Source: Chitinophagales bacterium (GTDB lineage: Bacteria > Bacteroidota > Bacteroidia > Chitinophagales > Saprospiraceae). Taken from it: 64,000 bases of DNA. Each line of letters begins with the position of its first letter. Position 1 is the stretch's first letter. This document shows positions 1-9,031 of the stretch, one piece after another. Position numbers and translations under genes: made by a program. The stretch covers positions 1 to 64,000 of the forward strand of contig JAAFIM010000012.1 in assembly GCA_013297745.1 (NCBI GenBank). Reading direction: 5' to 3'. The notes beneath the pieces were generated by a model. It had not been told where the DNA came from. It searched no databases and saw nothing but the letters and a program-made list of their open reading frames with translations.

Positions 1-2619
1 TCTACGATTATTAGTCATTTGGACTTGAACGAGTGCGATAAAAATTTATACACGGCTACTTACGGACGGGGTGTGCATAGGTCTCCTGTGCTTGACTTTA
101 TTAGACCTTATGAGTTGAACAGAGATACTACTGTAGTAGCTGGCGTAACTTGGCATACTCCTAATGATATATTGGTTAAAGCAGGGAAAACATTGAGAGT
201 ATTGGGTACTATCAATATGGGTAAGAATACAAAAATAGTAATAGAACGCGGCGGCAAGTTGGAAATAGACGGCGGCACAATAACTAACCTTTGCGGGCAT
301 ACTTGGCAGGGTATAGAAGTAGGCGGTTCTTTATTATTTTCGCAAAGTCCAACAGGTGCTCAAGGATATTTAAACATTAAAAATAACGGTACGATTAGTT
401 ATGCTAAAATTGCTGTAAAAGTCGGTAGTGGTGGTATCGTACAAGGTACAAATGGGTATTTTACCAATAACTGGCGCAGTGTAGAATTTACAAGTTATAT
501 AAGAAATACGAGTCCGCAACCCAATAATGTTTCTTATTTTAAAGATTGTAGATTTACAATTAACAATAATTACAGAGATTTTAATAGCTTAAGTGTAGCT
601 TTTAGAGATTTTGTAAGTATGTGGGAAGTGGTAGGGGTAAAATTTCAAAATTGTTTTTTTGAGCATCAAGCTGCTAATACTGCCCCTTTATTCCAAAATA
701 GTGCCAATATGGGTAAGGGGATTTATAGCGAAGGCGCGAGCTATTTTGTAACAGATTGCACGTTTAGAAATATGCTGACTGGTATAGAAACAGGGGGTTC
801 AGGTAATGTGGTAAATGGTATATCAATAAAAGGTAGTAGATTTGAAGGTATGCATACTGGTATTATTAATAATGCTAACTTAGTTATGACTATTAGATAT
901 AGCGGTTTTGGGGTGGGTATGTATCCGCTCAACGATATATCAGCTACAAGATTTGCTCAAGAAGGGGTGGTACTCAACGGCACTACTAATTTTACGGTAC
1001 AAAATAATACTTTTACTGTGCCTAGCACGCGCAATCAACGATATTGGCAAATCGGCATAAGAGCAGTCAATACGGGTAGGGTGGATAAAACAATTTATAA
1101 AAATACTTTTAATGGCTTGGTGGCTGCCTGCCACGCACAAGGCAATAATGGCATCAATCAGAGCACAAGACGCTCTGGCTTGCAATATCAATGCAACAAC
1201 TTCAATAATAGTGTAGCCTATGATATAGTATTGGATGCTGGTATTAGTTCTGATTTAGCTCCTTCTCAAGGCTCACAAATCAAAGCAGCAGGCAATAAAT
1301 TTGTCGGCTCTCCCCTCTTGGCACAACTGCAATATGGGGCTGTTGGTAGTCCAGTTACACCTGTGAATTACTGGGCTTATCAGTTTAATACCATTGAACG
1401 TCCATCATTTGTAGTTAATACAAATGTCCAACTTACTGCTATTGCTAACACTTGTCCTGACTTGCGAATGAGTAGCTTACAAAATGGGAGACAAAATTTT
1501 AGAGCTGCTAAACAAGAGTATCAAGAATATAAAGAACAGTATAGGGCTTTGATAGATGGAGGTACAACAAATGCTTTAGCCAATAGAGTAAGACGTGCAA
1601 GAGCTAATAATGCCAATGTAGTAAGAAATGAAGTAGCATCTGTAGCTCCTTATCTATCAGCCGAAGTAGCTCAAGCTTTTATTTTAAATCCAGTATTTTC
1701 TAATAATGCGGTTAGAAATATGCTGTTAAACAATCCAGAATTAATGCAAATGGAGGATATGCGCAAATTTGTTATACAACAAAATCGCTTAAATGCCAAT
1801 CAGTTGGCTACTGTTATAGCCAATAGCGATACATCTTCAACTAATAGAGGTATTTTGGAAGCCAATATGCAAAACGCACATTTATATATGCAGTTGGCGG
1901 TTAATGAAATGACAGAATATTATTTAAATGATAGCGTAGAAGTAGATTACGATAGTGTGGCTATTTGGTTGTTGAGAAAAGAAACGTTAGTGGGCGCTTA
2001 TCAGTTGGTAGAATTGGATTGGCAACAGCGCAATTATAGCACAGCGTTCAATAAATTGGCTAGTATTCCATTGGATTATCAATTGGATAGCGTGGAGCAG
2101 TTGATTTATAACGATTATTTTGCTTTGCGCAACTTGATATTTTCTGCCCAATCACAAGGGCGAGATATAGATAATTTTAATATAGGCGAGCAAAATCAGC
2201 TTAAAAATATAGCTGAAAGACGCGCTTATTACCCCAATTTCCAAGCCAGAAGCATAGAAAACTTTTTTTATGATAAAAACTGGTTCACTGTTCCCAATTT
2301 GCCAAGTGGGCAAAATATACAAGCGCGTACAGTTCAACCTACAACTACAGAAAATATAGTAGCCGAAGGCAATTTTGACGATTGGGCTATCTATCCTAAC
2401 CCTGCACAAAGCACTGTTAATGTTAATTTACCCGCTTTGGAAACAGAAGCTAAATTAAGTATAGTTAATTTAGGCGGTCAAGTGATGCATAGCCAAATAA
2501 TAGGCGCAAATAGCAACCAATTGCAGCTTAATGTGGCTAATTTGCCTGCTGGTTTGTATGTCGTAACTATACAAAATGAAACCCAACGCTGGGCTAAAAA
2601 CTTAGTTATACAGCGTTAA
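1..2619 (+). CDS. T9SS-sorted surface protein, 5' partial (beta-helix region plus type A sorting domain)
   Basis: The reading frame is open from the first base, so the true start lies upstream; the TTG at 19 is not a credible start. The first residues (ending NLYTATYGRGVHRSPVLD) resemble the closing blade of BNR/sortilin-type propellers, so a propeller probably precedes it. Roughly residues 40-430 are Asn/Gly-rich with short recurring strands (CRFTINNN, CTFRNMLTGIETGG), typical of a right-handed parallel beta-helix. About residues 490-760 look helical. The last ~80 residues, from YPNPAQS to KNLVIQR, form a type A T9SS C-terminal domain, so the protein is exported by T9SS and attached to or released from the cell surface. 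The last 96 coding bases are identical to those of the short gene at 4276-4737. Ligand and function are unknown. Confidence 0.8.
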   Translation, partial: STIISHLDLNECDKNLYTATYGRGVHRSPVLDFIRPYELNRDTTVVAGVTWHTPNDILVKAGKTLRVLGTINMGKNTKIVIERGGKLEIDGGTITNLCGHTWQGIEVGGSLLFSQSPTGAQGYLNIKNNGTISYAKIAVKVGSGGIVQGTNGYFTNNWRSVEFTSYIRNTSPQPNNVSYFKDCRFTINNNYRDFNSLSVAFRDFVSMWEVVGVKFQNCFFEHQAANTAPLFQNSANMGKGIYSEGASYFVTDCTFRNMLTGIETGGSGNVVNGISIKGSRFEGMHTGIINNANLVMTIRYSGFGVGMYPLNDISATRFAQEGVVLNGTTNFTVQNNTFTVPSTRNQRYWQIGIRAVNTGRVDKTIYKNTFNGLVAACHAQGNNGINQSTRRSGLQYQCNNFNNSVAYDIVLDAGISSDLAPSQGSQIKAAGNKFVGSPLLAQLQYGAVGSPVTPVNYWAYQFNTIERPSFVVNTNVQLTAIANTCPDLRMSSLQNGRQNFRAAKQEYQEYKEQYRALIDGGTTNALANRVRRARANNANVVRNEVASVAPYLSAEVAQAFILNPVFSNNAVRNMLLNNPELMQMEDMRKFVIQQNRLNANQLATVIANSDTSSTNRGILEANMQNAHLYMQLAVNEMTEYYLNDSVEVDYDSVAIWLLRKETLVGAYQLVELDWQQRNYSTAFNKLASIPLDYQLDSVEQLIYNDYFALRNLIFSAQSQGRDIDNFNIGEQNQLKNIAERRAYYPNFQARSIENFFYDKNWFTVPNLPSGQNIQARTVQPTTTENIVAEGNFDDWAIYPNPAQSTVNVNLPALETEAKLSIVNLGGQVMHSQIIGANSNQLQLNVANLPAGLYVVTIQNETQRWAKNLVIQR

Positions 2620-2626
2620 TAACAAC

Positions 2627-2666
2627 AAAGGTATAAGCACCGTAATGCTTATACCTTATTTTATAA
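2627..2666 (+). terminator. Rho-independent terminator after the first T9SS gene
   Basis: A perfect 10-bp stem, GGTATAAGCA / TGCTTATACC, with a 6-base loop is followed by an AT-rich TTATTTTATAA tract. An ATG inside the 3' arm (2645) is in frame with the next gene but lies within the hairpin, which argues against it as a start. An identical copy lies at 4745-4784. Confidence 0.8.
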
Positions 2667-2689
2667 ATTTTCTAAAACGTATAAATAAT

Positions 2690-4234
2690 ATGAAAAAATA
2701 TATTTTATTGTTGTTGTTAGCTTTTGGCTCTTCCTTTTGTATGGCACAAAATATGCCTAATTTTAATCGTTGGTATAGATTTCCTAATACTTTAAGTACT
2801 TTTTATTACTCAGTTTTAGCTAAAAATAATGCTTATTATACAGCAGGTTGGACGTTAAAAAGAACAGCTGTTGGCAATAGTACAAGATTTATGGGTGAAA
2901 TAGCAAAAATAGACTTAAATGGCGACCCTATTTGGCATACAATTATAGGTAATGATAGCACAGAAGTACCTTTTGTATGTTCTAAAATTATTGAATATCA
3001 AGGTTTAATTTTTGCAGGGGGTGGATATTTTGATATTCCCAATAATTTACTTACCGCTTACGTGGCTGCATTTGATACTTTGAATGGGCAATTAGTTTGG
3101 GATAAAAAAGTTCGTACCTGCAATACTGGAAGTAACATTACATCTATATCAGCCACTAATGACCAATTATTAATATTGGCAAATTGTTTTATAGAAAATT
3201 CTTCTTGCTTGCATTTATTGGAATTAGATAGTAATAAAGATTCCATAAATAGTTTCTACAAAGAATTATTTAGACAAAATATATATGCTCCTAGTTCTGA
3301 TGTAGTAGTTACAACTAATAACGAATTATTTATAGCAGCTAAATCAAACAATAGAAATATTGCGCCTGATTGGTTTGAAAATACAATTCTTATAGCAGTT
3401 GATACCTCTCTTAATGAAATTAGAAGCCAAACAATACCGTTGAGGTTAGCATTGGACGGTGTATATGGTACAAAAATACAAAAGTGTAAGAATAGCAATG
3501 ATATATTTGTTGTTGCTGCTGAAGTGCCTAATCCGCGTTATCCAGATGAATTTTCGCCGTACGTATTTAAGGTTGACAGTAGTTTTAATTTGATGTGGCG
3601 AACACGATTAAGAGGCGATTGGCGGTCTGATTTATTTACTGCTAATGCGATTATAGAACACGATGATGAAAGCTTAACTGTTTTTGGCACAAATGGTTTT
3701 GCAGGACATAATGAACGTTGCGGTTTTATAGCAAAACTAACTAAAACTGGGGCAGTTCTTTGGATGCGCGGCATACATTACGACAATTTACTATACACCA
3801 CGCAAACCATAGCCAATGCTGCGCGCACTGCTGATAATGGCTTTATTATTTGTGGTGATGTATTAAGCGATAACACAGGCAACATACAAAGTGGCTGGCT
3901 GATGAAAATAGATAGCTTTGGCTGTGTGTTGCCCAACTGCCACTTGGCTACAGAAGAGGCTTTAGAAACTAAACAACCTGCTATGTTATTATATCCAAAC
4001 CCTGCTACTACCCATATCAATATACATATAGCTTTACCTGAAGGGGTGGAAATAACGCCCGCTTATATGGATTTGATTGATAACAAAGGGCGTGTCCTAG
4101 AAACGAATAAATTGCCTATGCAGGATATGAACTATGAGTTTTATCTGTATAATTATGTGCCCGGCAATTATTTTATCAGGATTAGACAAGGCAATAAGCA
4201 AGCGACTAAGCAGTTTGTGAAAGTGAGGGGGTAA
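2690..4234 (+). CDS. T9SS type A sorting domain protein, duplicated family member 1
   Basis: The start was chosen at ATG 2690, because it gives a clean signal peptide (MKKYILLLLLAFGSSFCMAQ) and avoids an in-frame ATG at 2645 inside the preceding terminator. The 514-residue protein has a central region of repeated beta-strand motifs (FGTNGFAGHNERCGFIAKL; DNGFIICGDVL), as in many propeller-like T9SS cargos. A GWLMKIDSFGCVLPNC segment precedes the ~80-residue sorting domain that starts at LLYPNP. It is a tandem paralogue of the gene at 4805-6283: signal peptide and last ~115 residues are almost identical, the middle is strongly diverged. Expected outside the outer membrane after T9SS export; ligand unknown. 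Confidence 0.8.
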   Translation: MKKYILLLLLAFGSSFCMAQNMPNFNRWYRFPNTLSTFYYSVLAKNNAYYTAGWTLKRTAVGNSTRFMGEIAKIDLNGDPIWHTIIGNDSTEVPFVCSKIIEYQGLIFAGGGYFDIPNNLLTAYVAAFDTLNGQLVWDKKVRTCNTGSNITSISATNDQLLILANCFIENSSCLHLLELDSNKDSINSFYKELFRQNIYAPSSDVVVTTNNELFIAAKSNNRNIAPDWFENTILIAVDTSLNEIRSQTIPLRLALDGVYGTKIQKCKNSNDIFVVAAEVPNPRYPDEFSPYVFKVDSSFNLMWRTRLRGDWRSDLFTANAIIEHDDESLTVFGTNGFAGHNERCGFIAKLTKTGAVLWMRGIHYDNLLYTTQTIANAARTADNGFIICGDVLSDNTGNIQSGWLMKIDSFGCVLPNCHLATEEALETKQPAMLLYPNPATTHINIHIALPEGVEITPAYMDLIDNKGRVLETNKLPMQDMNYEFYLYNYVPGNYFIRIRQGNKQATKQFVKVRG

Positions 4235-4275
4235 TTAGTTGTTAGTGATTAGTTAATTTTTAAAAAAAATGTGTT

Positions 4276-4737
4276 ATGAAAATTATTATCGCGTGTTTTT
4301 TGTGTTGTCTAATTAATTTGTGTTTAGCACAAGATAAATTGGATACTTTGTTTATTTATTATCACAATACAAGTATTTTAAACACACCAATTTTGCGTCA
4401 AAATGTTATTAGGCGGCTTACTATTCTACCACACGAGGCAAATAGAATTGATACGATTATTATCAATAACAAACAAGTTCAAACTTTGGATGATGAAAGT
4501 GAAGAATTCAGTTTTGAGTTGTTGGATAATGATTTGTTTATTAATTTACCTATTTTAGACGTAGCAGCTAAGTTGAACATCGTCAATCCTAACGGGCAAA
4601 TTGTTTACACTCAAATAGTTGGTATTAACAATCAACAGTTACAGCTTAATGTGGCTAATTTGCCTGCTGGTTTGTATGTCGTAACTATACAAAATGAAAC
4701 CCAACGCTGGGCTAAAAACTTAGTTATACAGCGTTAA
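4276..4737 (+). CDS. Short T9SS cargo, little more than a signal peptide and a sorting domain
   Basis: A 153-residue product with signal peptide MKIIIACFLCCLINLCLAQ, about 60 residues of unique sequence, then a type A sorting domain (AAKLNIVNPNGQIVY to KNLVIQR). The domain lacks the usual YPNP opening and instead enters at LFINLPILDVAAKL. The 3' end, including stop codon and terminator, is identical over 143 bp to the end of the gene at 1-2619. This suggests gene conversion, or that the gene is an internally deleted relative of that larger cargo. It may be a remnant rather than a working gene, but the frame is intact. A shorter remnant of the same 5' end occurs at 6358. Confidence 0.6.
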   Translation: MKIIIACFLCCLINLCLAQDKLDTLFIYYHNTSILNTPILRQNVIRRLTILPHEANRIDTIIINNKQVQTLDDESEEFSFELLDNDLFINLPILDVAAKLNIVNPNGQIVYTQIVGINNQQLQLNVANLPAGLYVVTIQNETQRWAKNLVIQR

Positions 4738-4744
4738 TAACAAC

Positions 4745-4784
4745 AAAGGTATAAGCACCGTAATGCTTATACCTTATTTTATAA
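4745..4784 (+). terminator. Rho-independent terminator, duplicate copy
   Basis: Same GGTATAAGCA / TGCTTATACC stem, 6-base loop and TTATTTTATAA tail as at 2627-2666. It lies within the 143-bp identical tract (4642-4784 against 2524-2666). Confidence 0.8.
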
Positions 4785-4804
4785 TTTTAAAATATACAAA
4801 TAAT

Positions 4805-6283
4805 ATGAAAAAATATATTTTATTGTTGTTCTTAGCTTTTGGCTCTTCCTTTTGTATGGCGCAAAATATGCCTAATTTTAATAAAAACTATAATTTTCCG
4901 CCTGATTATGCTTTAATTTTAACTGATATATTTCCTACTGATACAGGTTATTTTGCTGTTGGCACTATGGTGGATAGCCTTTATAGGGTTTGGGCAGGGA
5001 CATTTATTTGCACAGATTTAAATGGAAATGTTAAATACTTAAAAAAATACTCTAATAGGGATACTAGTGTTTATTTTACGAGTAATATTGTAAAAAACAA
5101 CGCTGGTTTTCTTTTAGGGGGAAGTTTTGGAATACGAGATACCTTAAATAGTTTTTTTGAATATAATTCTCTTTGGAATATAGATATTAAAGGGGATATT
5201 ATATGGCAAAAAACTCATTCGCATAGTAATTTAGCAACAGGAGTAGACGTTTTATTATTGACAAACGGTCAAATTTGGGCAAAAAAAGCAATATATGATG
5301 TTTATAGATTGGAACTATTAGATAGCCTTGGAGATACCATTAAAACACAAAATTTTCCAAATAATACTATATTCAACCTATACGGTTCAATTCAGCAATC
5401 TGGCGATAATATAATTTTAGCTTGTTCGGACTACAATACCCTGACAGATGAACAAAGACATTTTTATTATTCCAAAGATACAGCTTTTAATACCATAGAT
5501 AGTTTTTATATCTCGCAAAGGTATGGAAACTTAAAGTATTTGGATAAAATAAATGCGAATACTTTTGTGGCAAGTGGGCAAAGAATAGCTGTGAGTGGAA
5601 CTGATATTGGTTATCCACATATTTATGTATTGGATAGCAATCTAAATAGAACTATGAACTGCAACATTAGAGGAGATAATCCAGATGATTTATGTTCAGC
5701 AGTCCGCACTTTTGGCAATAGCGATGGCAGTTATACAGTATTAGGTACAAGTATATTGGAGCAACAAAATAGAGATATGGGCTTTATAGCGCGAGTAAGT
5801 GAAAATGGTCAGTTACTTTGGCAAAAAGGTTTGTATATGCCCCAACATTCGCATAGAATGTACAGCGCAGCCCAAACTGCGGACGGGGGATATGTAGTGT
5901 GTGGAGATATTTTGGGGCCTGTTACAGGCTATTATCAACAGGGCTGGCTGATGAAAATAGATAGTTTTGGCTGTGTATTGCCCAACTGCCACTTAGCTAC
6001 AGAAGAAGCATTAGAAACTAAACAACCTGCTATGTTATTATATCCAAACCCTGCTAGTACCCATATCAATATACATATAGCTTTACCTGAAGGGGTGGAA
6101 ATAACGCCCGCTTATATGGATTTGATTGATAACAAAGGGCGCGTCTTGGAAACGAATAAATTGCCTATGCAGGATATGAACTATGAGTTTTATCTGTATA
6201 ATTATGTGCCCGGCAATTATTTTATCAGGATTAGACAAGGGAATAAGCAAGCGACTAAGCAGTTTGTGAAAGTGAGGGGGTGA
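4805..6283 (+). CDS. T9SS type A sorting domain protein, duplicated family member 2
   Basis: Start at ATG 4805, giving 492 residues with signal peptide MKKYILLLFLAFGSSFCMAQ; the upstream in-frame ATG at 4763 again lies in the terminator. The organisation matches 2690-4234: a variable beta-rich middle, then GWLMKIDSFGCVLPNC and a sorting domain whose nucleotide sequence is nearly identical to that of member 1, with scattered single differences. The start-to-start distance of 2115 bp between the two marks the duplication period. The divergent middle between conserved ends suggests diversifying surface proteins, although no recombination machinery is visible nearby. Confidence 0.8.
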   Translation: MKKYILLLFLAFGSSFCMAQNMPNFNKNYNFPPDYALILTDIFPTDTGYFAVGTMVDSLYRVWAGTFICTDLNGNVKYLKKYSNRDTSVYFTSNIVKNNAGFLLGGSFGIRDTLNSFFEYNSLWNIDIKGDIIWQKTHSHSNLATGVDVLLLTNGQIWAKKAIYDVYRLELLDSLGDTIKTQNFPNNTIFNLYGSIQQSGDNIILACSDYNTLTDEQRHFYYSKDTAFNTIDSFYISQRYGNLKYLDKINANTFVASGQRIAVSGTDIGYPHIYVLDSNLNRTMNCNIRGDNPDDLCSAVRTFGNSDGSYTVLGTSILEQQNRDMGFIARVSENGQLLWQKGLYMPQHSHRMYSAAQTADGGYVVCGDILGPVTGYYQQGWLMKIDSFGCVLPNCHLATEEALETKQPAMLLYPNPASTHINIHIALPEGVEITPAYMDLIDNKGRVLETNKLPMQDMNYEFYLYNYVPGNYFIRIRQGNKQATKQFVKVRG

Positions 6284-6339
6284 GTGGGTAGTGAGAGGTG
6301 GAAAAGTGGGTGGTGAGGAAGTGAGAGGTGATTAGTTGG

Positions 6340-6452
6340 TTTTTAAAAAAATGTGTTATGAAAATTATTATCGCGTGTTTTTTGTGTTATTGCTGCCTTT
6401 TTTAAGATATTGGAAAATGTGGATACTTTGAACCCAATTGATATGAGAATGG
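6340..6452 (+). pseudogene. Decayed remnant of a third duplication unit (5' end of the short T9SS gene)
   Basis: The segment reproduces the start of the gene at 4276 (TTTTTAAAAAAATGTGTTATG, then codons for MKIIIACFLC), after which the frame stops at 6405. Short matches such as GTGGATACTTTG suggest that further decayed sequence follows. With the near-identical sorting domain just upstream, this marks the broken end of a tandem duplication. Confidence 0.6.
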
Positions 6453-6585
6453 TATAATTTTTAAAATTACGCTAAAAATGCGGGCTTATAAATTGCTAAT
6501 TCAAATAAAAAAAGTCCGTTAATTGAATAAAAATGGGGAAAAAGATAGTTTTTAGCCTTTTTTTAGCCTTTTTTAATAAAAAAAA

Positions 6586-6616
6586 TTTGCAGGTTGTAAA
6601 AGTCGCCTTACCTTTG
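6586..6616 (+). promoter_or_regulatory. Bacteroidota promoter of the SRP RNA
   Basis: TTTG at 6586-6589 and TACCTTTG at 6609-6616 (consensus TAnnTTTG) are separated by 19 bases, as in Bacteroidota primary sigma factor promoters. The -7 box ends 5 bases before the predicted RNA 5' end. Confidence 0.7.
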
Positions 6617-6621
6617 CACCC

Positions 6622-6715
6622 GAACAACAGGAACAGAGTCAGCTCCTGCCGAACCCCCCCAGGTGGGAAACCAAGCAAGGGTAGGTGGTCGTAGCGGCTG
6701 CTGGGCTTGTTGTTC
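6622..6715 (+). ncRNA. ffs: Signal recognition particle RNA, small bacterial type
   Basis: The ~94-nt transcript closes with GAACAACA at its 5' end pairing with TGTTGTTC at its 3' end. Its tip carries the SRP signature: CCAGG and AGCAAGG flank a stem capped by a GAAA tetraloop (TGG-GAAA-CCA). This is the Ffh-binding symmetric-loop arrangement, preceded by GAACCCCCC as in other Bacteroidota 4.5S-type RNAs. It lacks an Alu domain. A strong -7 box lies just upstream and a T-rich stretch directly downstream. With Ffh and FtsY it would guide inner-membrane proteins to the translocon. An ORF called on the opposite strand here is not considered real. Confidence 0.85.
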
Positions 6716-6766
6716 ATTTTTTTATATTCGAAATTGGAGAAAAAAGGTTTATAATACTAATGTTTT

Positions 6767-6810
6767 AACCCCTGTTTGGCGACAACCGAACAGGGGTTTT
6801 TAATTTTTTA
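6767..6810 (+). terminator. Rho-independent terminator
   Basis: A 10-bp stem AACCCCTGTT / AACAGGGGTT with a 12-base loop is followed by TTTTTAATTTTTT. It lies between the SRP RNA and the subtilase and overlaps a spurious upstream ATG (6776) of the subtilase frame. Confidence 0.75.
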
Positions 6811-6852
6811 TTCAAAAAGGCTATTTATTAGCTACAAGATTAAAAAAAAGGC

Positions 6853-6860
6853 TATCTTTG
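6853..6860 (+). promoter_or_regulatory. -7 promoter element of the subtilase gene
   Basis: TATCTTTG matches TAnnTTTG and lies 35 bases before the chosen start codon. A clear -33 TTTG was not found. Its position supports the ATG at 6896 over the one at 6776. Confidence 0.5.
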
Positions 6861-6895
6861 CGGGCATACAAGTCACTCAAAACTTTAAGCTCACA

Positions 6896-8569
6896 ATGTT
6901 TTATCCTTTTAGACCCGTTTGCTGCTATTTTAGCTGGATAGTAATCCTCATTTTTCTATTAAAACCCAACTTGCAAGCCCAACGCAATTATGATTTGCAT
7001 TGGATAGGATTTAGCGACAAACATAACAGCCAATATAGTTTATTTCACCCACAAGAATATCTTTCGGCGCGGGCGTTGGAACGAAGAGCAAAATACCACA
7101 TCCGCATAGATAGCAGCGATTTACCCGTTAGTAGCAATTATATTCAAAAAATAACCGCTTCTGGGGTAAAAATACACGCCCGTTCGCGCTGGATGAATGG
7201 GGTTTTGGCTGTATGCAGCGCAGAGACGGCTGATTCTATCCGCAAAGTGTTTAGTTTCGTGCGGGAAACGCGCCCTATTGGTTTTGCGAGAAGCCCACAA
7301 AAGCCATTGCCTCAAGAGAATATATTCCCAGATGCCGATTTTCGCAAAAACAGCGATTATTATGGCAACGGTAGCAATCAAACAAAAATGTTGAATACTC
7401 AATACGTCCATCAATTTGGTTTTCGCGGAAATGGGCTTTGGGTGGCTGTTTTTGATGGAGGATTTGTAGATTTTAGAGAAACTCCAGCTTTTGATAGTAT
7501 GCAGCTAAAAGGGCAATTGTTGGGAACGTTTGATTTTGTAGAAGGGGATAATTTTGTGTACGAATCGTCCGACCACGGCCGCGATGTCTTATCTACTATG
7601 GCTGCTAATGTGCCTTATTTGTTTGTAGGCACTGCCCCTGATGCCTCTTATTTTTTGTTCAAAACAGAAGATGAAGAGGGCGAATACACCTCTGAAGAGT
7701 ATTATTGGCTTGCTGCTGCCGAATTAGCGGATAGTTTGGGGATTGATGCCATCAACTCTTCATTGGGTTATTATGCTTTTGATGATAGGAAAATGAGCTA
7801 TGCCTATTCAGATTTTGATGGCAATACTACCGTTATTACCAAAGCTGCTGATTGGGCTGCCAAAAAAGGGATGTTAATTGTCACCTCTGCTGGCAATGAA
7901 GGCGCCGAAAAATGGAAATATATCACCGCCCCTGCTGATGCTGATAGCATTTTGTCGGTAGCTTCAGTAGATAGGGATGGCGTGCACTCTTCTTTTAGCT
8001 CTTATGGGTTCAAAAACAAAGCCAATTTTCGCCCCAATTTAGCCGCTCGGGGTAGCCAATCTATAGTCGCCTCAAAGGGGCGTTATGATACCAGATACAA
8101 CACAGGCACTTCTTTTGCCGCGCCCATCTTAGCTGGAGCGGCGGTTTCGCTGTGGCAATCTTGCCCCAATTTATCCAATATGGGGTTGATTTATGCGATG
8201 CAAAATTCAGCCAGCAAAGCCAACGAACCCAATAACGAAGTCGGTTATGGCGTTCCCAATCTGCTCAAATCATTTCAAGCGATTCACCAAAGCATTTTGG
8301 AGATTAGCAGCAACCAAAAAGAGATAAATTGGATAAAACACCAATCCTCAACCCGTTTGGATTTGCTTGTTAATAACCAACAAACGGCTGAAGTTGGGAT
8401 AAAATTATACAACGATTTGGGTGAATTGCTTTTTGAACAACAACTCAACTGCAAAAAAGGCGAAAACACCTACTGCCAAGTCAATAATTGGGCTCAATTA
8501 CCCGTTGGCAATTACTATTTATACGCCAAATTTGGAAAAAGCACCAAAAGATTTTATCTGATTAGATAA
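6896..8569 (+). CDS. Secreted subtilisin-like serine protease (peptidase family S8)
   Basis: The 557-residue protein has an N-terminal hydrophobic segment (SWIVILIFLLKP) ending near LQAQ, consistent with a signal peptide. The S8 catalytic triad is visible: Asp187 in VAVFDGGF, His227 in SSDHGRDVLS and Ser406 in NTGTSFAAP, with the oxyanion Asn in TSAGNEG around 334. The ~100 residues before the catalytic domain could act as a propeptide. The last ~90 residues form a beta-rich tail ending in GNYYLYAKFGKSTKRFYLIR, which resembles a T9SS sorting domain although no YPNP motif is present. The likely role is extracellular or surface proteolysis. The start was set after the -7 box and terminator that lie within the longer frame. 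Confidence 0.88.
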   Translation: MFYPFRPVCCYFSWIVILIFLLKPNLQAQRNYDLHWIGFSDKHNSQYSLFHPQEYLSARALERRAKYHIRIDSSDLPVSSNYIQKITASGVKIHARSRWMNGVLAVCSAETADSIRKVFSFVRETRPIGFARSPQKPLPQENIFPDADFRKNSDYYGNGSNQTKMLNTQYVHQFGFRGNGLWVAVFDGGFVDFRETPAFDSMQLKGQLLGTFDFVEGDNFVYESSDHGRDVLSTMAANVPYLFVGTAPDASYFLFKTEDEEGEYTSEEYYWLAAAELADSLGIDAINSSLGYYAFDDRKMSYAYSDFDGNTTVITKAADWAAKKGMLIVTSAGNEGAEKWKYITAPADADSILSVASVDRDGVHSSFSSYGFKNKANFRPNLAARGSQSIVASKGRYDTRYNTGTSFAAPILAGAAVSLWQSCPNLSNMGLIYAMQNSASKANEPNNEVGYGVPNLLKSFQAIHQSILEISSNQKEINWIKHQSSTRLDLLVNNQQTAEVGIKLYNDLGELLFEQQLNCKKGENTYCQVNNWAQLPVGNYYLYAKFGKSTKRFYLIR

Positions 8570-8608
8570 TATATCCTCTATTTTGCCCATACCCTACCCT
8601 GTTCAACC

Positions 8609-8917
8609 TTATTTGGTTGCGCTGCTGTCTATTTTGGGCTTAGTTGTTTGCTCTTTTTTGCCAAAAATACCCGTTCTTTCGCTGCGGTCGTCCCAATTAA
8701 TCCAACCCTTTTGGGTGCCATATATGGCAAAACCAGCCGTAAATGCTATAAACACCGCCCCAAATATCGAAAAACGCCAACCCCAGATATTACCCTGATA
8801 TTCTTTTCTATTTTTGCCAAAAATTTGGTCTAATACCTGCTCACGGCGTTCCTTAACGGATAAATTAGCGGTTTTTTCCCCTTTGGCAGAATTTTTTTCT
8901 GTGTTTTCTTGCTCCAT
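8609..8917 (-). CDS. Small single-pass membrane protein, function unknown
   Basis: The 102-residue product starts at ATG 8917; a longer frame to 8986 runs into the promoter. The first ~40 residues are charged and helical (KERREQVLDQIFGKNRKEY). A single membrane helix spans about residues 47-67 (GWRFSIFGAVFIAFTAGFAIY), followed by a polar tail. It is divergent from the HtrA gene, with 114 bp between the start codons. No family was recognised. Confidence 0.65.
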   Translation of the reverse strand: MEQENTEKNSAKGEKTANLSVKERREQVLDQIFGKNRKEYQGNIWGWRFSIFGAVFIAFTAGFAIYGTQKGWINWDDRSERTGIFGKKEQTTKPKIDSSATK

Positions 8918-8974
8918 ATTAAACTTTATATGTATTTTTGCGTATATTTTTATGTATTTAATACATATCGGGGG

Positions 8975-9006
8975 CAAAGTTAGCATTATTTTCTATCCCC
9001 TCCAAA
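8975..9006 (-). promoter_or_regulatory. Promoter of the small membrane protein gene
   Basis: On the minus strand TAACTTTG (8982 to 8975) matches TAnnTTTG, with TTTG at 9006-9003 placed 20 bases upstream. It lies 57 bases before the start codon at 8917. Confidence 0.6.
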
Positions 9007-9031
9007 TGTTATCACAAAAAATAATTCGTTT

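Noticed and set aside
6496-6717. Minus-strand ORF of 73 residues
   Set aside because: It overlaps the SRP RNA and its promoter and has no recognisable features.
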